Shown piece after piece: positions 57,863 through 64,000 of a stretch of DNA of 64,000 bases (positions are counted from its first letter, which is position 1; each line of letters begins with the position of its first letter). The notes below the pieces were generated by a model. It did no database searches and was not told the DNA's origin. It saw nothing but the letters and a program-made list of their open reading frames with translations. Made by a program: the position numbers and the translations under genes. The stretch comes from Vulgatibacter incomptus (GTDB lineage: Bacteria; Myxococcota; Myxococcia; Myxococcales; Vulgatibacteraceae). The stretch lies in the NCBI RefSeq assembly GCF_001263175.1, contig NZ_CP012332.1, positions 552,001 to 616,000 of the forward strand. Reading direction: 5' to 3'.

Positions 57863-57881
57863 CTCGCCCGGCTCGGGCGAG
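57863..57881 (-). terminator. Terminator hairpin 1 after the Cys-rich lipoprotein at 57942
   Basis: A perfect 8-bp stem, CTCGCCCG / CGGGCGAG with loop GCT, lies between the lipoprotein stop and plsX. Confidence 0.5.
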
Positions 57882-57893
57882 GGCGAAATGGGA

Positions 57894-57930
57894 CGCCTCG
57901 CGCCGCCGATTCGGGCGACGACGCGAGGCG
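57894..57930 (-). terminator. Terminator hairpin 2 after the Cys-rich lipoprotein
   Basis: A perfect 9-bp stem, CGCCTCGCG / CGCGAGGCG with a 19-base loop, sits directly downstream of the lipoprotein stop. Two hairpins in tandem suggest strong transcription termination. Confidence 0.55.
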
Positions 57931-57941
57931 GAGACGGAATT

Positions 57942-58457
57942 TCAGTGGAAGCAGGCGGCGTATTCCGGGCAGCCCATCAGGCAGGTGTTGGCCTGTAGGA
58001 GCTGGAGGCCGCACTTGCCCAGCAGGCAGACGAAGTCAGGCGGCATGAGCGCACATCCGCTCTGCATCGCGCAGGCGAGCACGGCGTTGTCACCCATGAG
58101 ACAGCCGCTCGCCACGTCGGGGCACTGCACGAGGCCTTCGGCGAGGCAGGTCGCGCATTCGTCCGAGGTCAGGTCGGCGAGGGTGCAGGCCGGGCCCGAG
58201 CTGCCTCCGGAGCCGCCCGTGGCGCCGCTTCCGCCCTCACCGCCGCTCCCGCCGGCTCCGCCGGTTTCGCCATCACCGCCGCTCCCGCCGACCGGGCCGG
58301 GCTCTCCGCCCTTACCGCCGGTGCCCCCATGCACGTCGCCGCCGGCGCCGCCGGTGCCGTTGCCCGAGGTCAAATCTTCGTCGCATCCCAGCCCGGTCCA
58401 GGCGAAGACGAGAAACGCCGAAGCGCACACGATGGCACTGCGGAACCTACGATTCAT
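57942..58457 (-). CDS. Gly-rich linker, Cys-rich lipoprotein 1
   Basis: The 171-residue product has a signal peptide with lipobox G-L-G-C, a Gly/Ser/Thr linker of about 65 residues, and a Cys-rich end (residues about 90-171, about 11 cysteines) with C-x-x-C spacing ('SDECATCLAEGLVQCPD'). It sits beside a second protein of the same plan and the same length on the same strand. The cysteines probably form disulfides. Function unknown. Confidence 0.8.
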   Translation of the reverse strand: MNRRFRSAIVCASAFLVFAWTGLGCDEDLTSGNGTGGAGGDVHGGTGGKGGEPGPVGGSGGDGETGGAGGSGGEGGSGATGGSGGSSGPACTLADLTSDECATCLAEGLVQCPDVASGCLMGDNAVLACAMQSGCALMPPDFVCLLGKCGLQLLQANTCLMGCPEYAACFH

Positions 58458-58502
58458 GGAAGCTCTCCTTTGGCGAGGCGCTCGGCGCGCCTCACGCGAT
58501 GC

Positions 58503-59018
58503 TCAGTTCCGACAAGCGTTGAAGCCATCGGCCGTGCAGTCGAAGTCGGTCAGGCACGCGATGTAGGAGTCGCTCCAGCTCTGGAAGGGGCACTGGGCCT
58601 TGCAGGTGGCGATGTCGATGGCCTGTCCGTTGACGGTGAACGGCGCCATCTCACAAGTCTTGTACACGTGGTCGCACATCCGATCGCACTCGCTCGTGTG
58701 CGAGCAGGCCTGGGCCCTCGTCGCGTCGCAGTCGGCGTCGGAGATGCACCCGACCATTCGGGACGGGAGTTGATTGCAGGCCGTCACGCAGCTCGCCAGG
58801 TCGTCCGCGCCAGCCAGCCGCAAGCCGCAGCCGTCCTCGAAGAGCCTGCCGCACATCTTGTCGCAGGGAGTCGCCTGGGGGCCTCCCCCGCTTCCACCTG
58901 CGTTTCCTCCGCCGGAACCGCCGGGCGAACCGTCGTCGGACGTATCACCGCACGCGGCCGAGACCGCGGCGAGGAGGAACACGACAGCGAGGAACATCGT
59001 CGAGACGACTCTGCGCAT
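58503..59018 (-). CDS. Gly-rich linker, Cys-rich lipoprotein 2
   Basis: The 171-residue product has a signal peptide with lipobox S-A-A-C and a shorter Gly-rich linker. A Cys-rich body follows, made of about four C-x-x-x-C repeats ('PCDKMCGRLFEDGC', 'ECDRMCDHVYKTC'), a pattern of helical disulfide hairpins. It lies 45 bases before lipoprotein 1, probably in one operon. The shared length is coincidental or reflects ancient duplication. Confidence 0.8.
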   Translation of the reverse strand: MRRVVSTMFLAVVFLLAAVSAACGDTSDDGSPGGSGGGNAGGSGGGPQATPCDKMCGRLFEDGCGLRLAGADDLASCVTACNQLPSRMVGCISDADCDATRAQACSHTSECDRMCDHVYKTCEMAPFTVNGQAIDIATCKAQCPFQSWSDSYIACLTDFDCTADGFNACRN

Positions 59019-59072
59019 CTGGGAGCTCCCTTCGGGCGTTTCGGCGAGCGTAGCGCGACGGTACGAGCCGGT

Positions 59073-60185
59073 TCAAGGAGCGCCGTCGTCCCCGTGCGAC
59101 GAAGTGTCGTCGAGACCGGCGCCGCAGGGCGGGAGCGCTTCGGCGGCTCGGCGGAGCTCGTCGGGATCCGAGCCCAGGCGGCGCACCGCCCATTCCGCGG
59201 CGTCGCGCACGCCTTCGTGCGGATCGTCGAGCCGCGTGGCGCACGCGTCGACCAGGGAGAGGTCTCCGCTCTCGCCCGCCGCGAGGAGGGCGTTGCGGAC
59301 CGTGCCGAAGTGCTTCGGGCGCGCCATCGCCGTCCCCCGGGCCCTCCCGCTCCACTCGGCGTGGTCCATCGAGATCAGCCGGGCCAGGGGTACGTCCCAC
59401 AGCGCTTGGGTGCGGGGAAGGAAGCCGGCCTCCCGGGTCGGCTCGGCGAAGCGCCGGTTCCATGGGCAGACCTCTTGGCAGGCGTCGCAGCCGAAGATCC
59501 AACCCGAGGTTCCCTCCTTGAGCTCGTCGGGCACCGCGCCGCGGTTCTCGATCGTCTGATAGGAGAGGCACCGGGACGCGTCGACCACGTAGGGCCGCGG
59601 AAAGGCGCGGGTGGGGCAGGACGGGAGGCAGGCCGCGCAGTCGCCGCAGAAGTCCCGATGCGGCTCGTCGTAGGGGAGACACTCCTGGTCGAGGACGAGC
59701 GCACCCAGGACTACCCAGCTCCCGTGGCTGCGCGTGATCAGGCAGCCGTTCTTGCCGATCCAGCCCAGCCCCGCCGCCTGCGCCCACGGCTTCTCCGCGA
59801 TCGGGCCCCAGTCCACCGAGCCGTAGGTGCGAACGCCGGGGTCGGCAGCGGCGAGCGCCTTGCGCAGCTTCCGGAGCTTGCGCCGGAGGATCGAGTGGTA
59901 GTCGGTGCCCCTCGCGTAGCGGGCGACTCGGCCGGGGCTCGCGGCGGGATCGAAGTAGGAGAGCGCGAAGACCGCCACCGTCTTCGCGCCGGGGAGGAGC
60001 AGGCGGGGATCCACGCGGCGCTCGTCCCGCATCCACTCCATATCGGCGTGGAGGCCCTCGGCGAAGTACTGTTCGAAGGGGGACGGATCCAGGGCGCGGG
60101 CGGGCGCGAGGCCCACCAGGTCGAAGCCGGCCTCGCGGCCGAGGCGCCGCAAGAGAGCGCCGCGATCCTCCGCAGACAACATCAT
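59073..60185 (-). CDS. queG: Epoxyqueuosine reductase
   Basis: QueG performs the last step of queuosine synthesis, reducing epoxyqueuosine in tRNA with a cobalamin and two [4Fe-4S] clusters. The 370-residue protein has both cluster motifs, C-G-D-C-A-A-C-L-P-S-C-P and C-D-A-C-Q-E-V-C-P-W-N, and the cobalamin-pocket segment 'SVDWGPIAEKPWAQ'. Its ATG overlaps the stop of the adenosyltransferase by four bases, so the two are translationally coupled. A HEAT-like C-terminal part is typical of the long QueG form. Confidence 0.95.
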   Translation of the reverse strand: MMLSAEDRGALLRRLGREAGFDLVGLAPARALDPSPFEQYFAEGLHADMEWMRDERRVDPRLLLPGAKTVAVFALSYFDPAASPGRVARYARGTDYHSILRRKLRKLRKALAAADPGVRTYGSVDWGPIAEKPWAQAAGLGWIGKNGCLITRSHGSWVVLGALVLDQECLPYDEPHRDFCGDCAACLPSCPTRAFPRPYVVDASRCLSYQTIENRGAVPDELKEGTSGWIFGCDACQEVCPWNRRFAEPTREAGFLPRTQALWDVPLARLISMDHAEWSGRARGTAMARPKHFGTVRNALLAAGESGDLSLVDACATRLDDPHEGVRDAAEWAVRRLGSDPDELRRAAEALPPCGAGLDDTSSHGDDGAP

Positions 60186-60748
60186 CCCTTTCGAAGCGGC
60201 GGGTTCCAGACCGGCTCGGCGATCCCGCTGCGGTGGTTCACCAGGCGCGCGAGCATGAAGAGCAGATCGGAGAGGCGGTTGAGGTAGGTGATGACCTCGG
60301 TCCGGACCTCCGCGTGGTCCGAGAAGGTGAGCACCCGCCGCTCCGCCCGCCGGCAGATCGTCCGGGCGAGGTGGAGGTGCGCTGCGCCCCGATGCCCGCC
60401 CGGGAGCACGAACTGCCGCAGCGGCGGCACCTCGGCGTCGATGGTGTCGATGGTCGACTCCATCCAGCTCACCTGGTCGGGGCCCACCGGGACCACCTGG
60501 CGCTTCACGGCGTCGGGGTCGGGCGTCGAGAGCTCGGCGCCGACGACGAAGAGCTCGTCCTGGATCTTCTTGATCCAGCCCTTGATCGCCTCGTCGCCGA
60601 TCTCGGCCTCGGCGATTCCGAGGGCGGCGTTCAGCTCGTCGACCGCGCCGTATGCCTCGACCCGCGGATCGTCCTTGCGGACGCGTCCGCCACCGAAGAG
60701 GCCCGTCTGCCCCTTGTCGCCGGTCTTCGTGTAGATGTGGAAGGTCAC
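60182..60748 (-). CDS. ATP:cob(I)alamin adenosyltransferase, PduO type
   Basis: The 188-residue enzyme attaches adenosyl to cobalamin. It has the family start 'IYTKTGDKGQTGLFGG' with the ATP-binding loop, 'VDELNAALGIA', and 'CRRAERRV' near the active site. The start is GTG at 60748, chosen because GGAGG lies six bases before it; the longer frame upstream is non-coding. Its overlap with queG links cobalamin activation to a cobalamin enzyme, though QueG uses cob(II)alamin rather than adenosyl-cobalamin. Confidence 0.93.
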   Translation of the reverse strand: MTFHIYTKTGDKGQTGLFGGGRVRKDDPRVEAYGAVDELNAALGIAEAEIGDEAIKGWIKKIQDELFVVGAELSTPDPDAVKRQVVPVGPDQVSWMESTIDTIDAEVPPLRQFVLPGGHRGAAHLHLARTICRRAERRVLTFSDHAEVRTEVITYLNRLSDLLFMLARLVNHRSGIAEPVWNPPLRKG

Positions 60749-60845
60749 GTTGCGCCTCCGTGCGAAGGCGGCACGATAACCGCTGGGGCGTGGGCGCGCA
60801 GCCCTTTCCCGGGGTGGGCGCGCCGAAAAGCGCGCTCCGTCCGAA

Positions 60846-61721
60846 TCAGGCCGCGCCGACCTTGCGCCGTCCGGCCTCGTCCAGCGCCGCTGCGATCCGG
60901 CGGCGGGAGAGGTCGGCATACTCCGCCTCCCGCTCGAAGCCGAGATAGCGCCTGCCGTTCGCCACTGCCGCGACGCCGGTGGTGCCGGAGCCGCTGAAGG
61001 GATCGAGGACCACGTCGCCGGGGTTGCTCGAACAGAGGATCACGCGCTCGAGCAGCGAGATCGGCTTCTGCGTGGGGTGGCCGCCGTGGGCCTTCTCGCC
61101 CTTGCCGGGGGTCGGGAGGCTCCAGGTCACCTGGGGGCCGCCCGCCTGCGGCGCCTCGAAGCCGAGGTTCCAGAGGTCGCGCATCTGCTTCCCGCCGTTC
61201 GTGGCCTTCATCTCCTGGTAGTTGAACGTGTGGAGGAGGCGCTTGCTCCGGCGCGGCGCGGCCCAGATCAGCAGCTCGGTCGAGTGGGTGAACGTGCGGC
61301 ACGCGAGGTTCGGCGCCGCGTTCGGCTTGAACCAGGTCACGGTGTTCAGCAGGTGGAAGTCGAGAGCCTGGAGCGCGAAGCCGATCGAGAAGATCACGTG
61401 CTGGGTTCCCGACACCCAGAGCGTCCCGCTCGGCTTCAGCACCCGCTGGGCCTGGGCGAGCCAGGCGCGCTGGAACGCGTGATCGGCGGCGAGGCCCTGC
61501 GAGGCGTCCCACGCGCCCTTGTCGACGCTCGCGCGCCTCCCACCCTTGCACGTGAACCCGCCGTTCGAGAGGTGGTAGGGCGGATCCGCGAAGACCAGGT
61601 CGACGCAGGCGTCCGGCAGATCCGCCAGGAGACGGAGGCTGTCCCCCTGCACCACGCGGAAGCTGCGGTCCTGGCCGACGGACTGGGGATAGAGGGCGAT
61701 GGGATCGAGGGTGGTGCGCAT
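60846..61721 (-). CDS. Orphan DpnA-like adenine DNA methyltransferase
   Basis: The 291-residue beta-class methylase has D-P-P-Y-H-L-S-N-G-G (motif IV) before D-P-F-S-G-S-G-T-T-G-V (motif I). Segments 'VDKGAWD', 'APNLACRTFTHSTELL' and 'FNYQEM' follow the DpnA (M.DpnIIB) pattern, which methylates adenine in GATC. I infer the target from that likeness. No restriction gene is adjacent, so it is a solitary methylase. The ATG at 61721 begins the conserved protein; the frame is open upstream. Confidence 0.87.
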   Translation of the reverse strand: MRTTLDPIALYPQSVGQDRSFRVVQGDSLRLLADLPDACVDLVFADPPYHLSNGGFTCKGGRRASVDKGAWDASQGLAADHAFQRAWLAQAQRVLKPSGTLWVSGTQHVIFSIGFALQALDFHLLNTVTWFKPNAAPNLACRTFTHSTELLIWAAPRRSKRLLHTFNYQEMKATNGGKQMRDLWNLGFEAPQAGGPQVTWSLPTPGKGEKAHGGHPTQKPISLLERVILCSSNPGDVVLDPFSGSGTTGVAAVANGRRYLGFEREAEYADLSRRRIAAALDEAGRRKVGAA

Positions 61722-61775
61722 CCGCCAACTCTCGCATGGCCGATCCGCGGTGCAAGGCGTGTGCACGCGCGAGCC

Positions 61776-61791
61776 TGTGGACAACTCCACA
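61776..61791. promoter_or_regulatory. Palindrome containing a DnaA-box-like sequence
   Basis: TGTGGA-CAAC-TCCACA is a perfect inverted repeat whose left part reads TGTGGACAA, one base from a DnaA box. It lies between the methylase and the cytochrome gene, in the methylase promoter region. A single box is not an origin. Confidence 0.3.
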
Positions 61792-61877
61792 GCGCGATCC
61801 GGAATGTCGCGCGTTCGATCCCGGCGCCCGATCTTGGGGCCCCCGTTCCGTCTCGCCTCCCGATGCGCCGACGAAGC

Positions 61878-62282
61878 TCAGCGCGCGATCGGCGGGAGCG
61901 GCTTGGGGATCGCCTGCCTCGGCGGAACCGGCGGCTCCTTGATCACTTTTCGCTTCGGGCTTGGATCGAAGGTGCGGATGAAGGCGACCAGACCGTCGAC
62001 CTGATCCGCCGTGAGCTGGTCGCCGAAGGCCCTCATCCGGGTCGTCGGCTTCCCTTCCTCGATCGCGCGCCGGATCTCCGCGTCGTCGTGGCGGTCCTGC
62101 CATTCCTCGTCGCGGAAGGAGCCGACTCCGTAGGCGCGTCCGAGCCTCGTGTCGCCGTCGCCTTCGCTTCCGTGGCAGCTCGCGCAGCTCTGCTCCCAGA
62201 GCTTCACGATCGCGGGGCCGATCGGCGCGGCGGCGGCGAGGGCAGGGGCCACGACGATGGCGGCGAGCAGAGGCTTGATCAC
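61878..62282 (-). CDS. Small monohaem cytochrome c
   Basis: The 134-residue product has a signal peptide (A-L-A-A-A-A near residue 19), a haem motif C-A-S-C-H near residue 34, and the distal Met region 'TTRMRAFGDQLTADQVD', matching cytochrome c class I. The basic Pro-rich tail is unusual. It would carry electrons in the periplasm. It is transcribed toward the methylase, 156 bases before its start. Confidence 0.9.
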   Translation of the reverse strand: MIKPLLAAIVVAPALAAAAPIGPAIVKLWEQSCASCHGSEGDGDTRLGRAYGVGSFRDEEWQDRHDDAEIRRAIEEGKPTTRMRAFGDQLTADQVDGLVAFIRTFDPSPKRKVIKEPPVPPRQAIPKPLPPIAR

Positions 62283-62406
62283 GGCGAGCTCCTGAAACCC
62301 GGGCGCTAGCCCGACTTCGACACGCTAGGGACCGACGGGAGCGCGATTCATTCCCGATCGGGCCGATTCCTTTGCGAACGCGCGATCCGATTGGAATAGA
62401 GGGCAG

Positions 62407-63795
<1,389 letters not shown>

Positions 63796-64000
63796 ATCCG
63801 GTCGATCCGCACCTGCTGCTCGTAGCGCCGGAAGAGCGGCGTGTACTCCTCGAGGGGAACGAAGCGCCGCTGGTCGGTGACGTGCACCCAGATGGTCGCG
63901 CCCGCCTCGCCCGCGCCGAAATACTTGGAGACCAGGCCGAGCGACTCGGTGGCGAAGTGTTCGACGCTCGCCGAGCGCAGCTTCTCGACGACGTGCACCA

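Noticed and set aside
61776-61791. Replication origin signal
   Set aside because: Only one DnaA-box-like site is visible; no cluster, no AT-rich region and no dnaA or gidA genes.

Overview
The window is about 64 kb of high-GC, gene-dense bacterial DNA. The organism is most likely a member of the Myxococcota (order Myxococcales in the broad sense). The evidence is many exported lipoproteins with Gly/Ser/Thr linkers, a lipoprotein with Myxococcus-type cysteine-rich repeats (DUF4215-like), MYXO-CTERM-like C-terminal tails, an FGE-sulfatase lipoprotein, a membrane Ser/Thr kinase and roadblock-type regulators. The genus cannot be proven from the sequence; Vulgatibacter or a relative is a guess. 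I saw no rRNA, tRNA, CRISPR array, prophage or insertion sequence.

Layout. 0.1-4.3 kb: two exported proteins and a small hypothetical. 4.4-12.4 kb: aconitase, a TonB-like protein, an operon for acyl-CoA and aldehyde metabolism (thiolase, aldehyde dehydrogenase, enoyl-CoA hydratase, thioesterase), and OsmC. 12.8-19.1 kb: three exported lipoproteins, a Ser/Thr kinase and a membrane-anchored propeller-like protein. Two genes here carry apparent -1 frame breaks. 19.2-26.7 kb: quinone oxidoreductase, the enoyl-CoA hydratase/hydroxyacyl-CoA dehydrogenase pair, a SprT-like metalloprotein, a hypothetical and the malic enzyme. 26.7-30.1 kb: a tandem array of five related exported proteins in alternating subtypes 1-2-1-2-1, served by three near-identical promoters. 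30.2-37 kb: repeat-rich lipoprotein, methyltransferase, DUF2267 protein and uvrA. 37.2-40.9 kb: roadblock proteins with a DUF4388-like protein, a kinase-fold-like protein, a flavodoxin-fold protein and an XRE regulator. 41-48.6 kb: deoxyhypusine-synthase-like enzyme, DUF962 protein, histidine kinase and a giant von Willebrand A lipoprotein (again with a -1 frame break). 48.6-52.7 kb: MoxR ATPase and a DUF58-transglutaminase fusion. 52.8-64 kb: ABC-F ATPase, a HAD-like protein next to plsX, paired Cys-rich lipoproteins, queG with a cobalamin adenosyltransferase, an orphan DpnA-like adenine methylase, a cytochrome c and nhaA.

The two most interesting signals are these. First, the five-gene MYXO-CTERM-like array has conserved promoters with an invariant spacer motif and a possible RNA hairpin in each leader. 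Second, two lipoprotein genes have their signal peptide and body joined only through a -1 shift, and both junctions lie on the same in-phase heptamer G_GGG_GGA. That points to recoding, phase variation or a shared sequencing artefact. Functions are assigned from motifs read by eye; no database search was possible.
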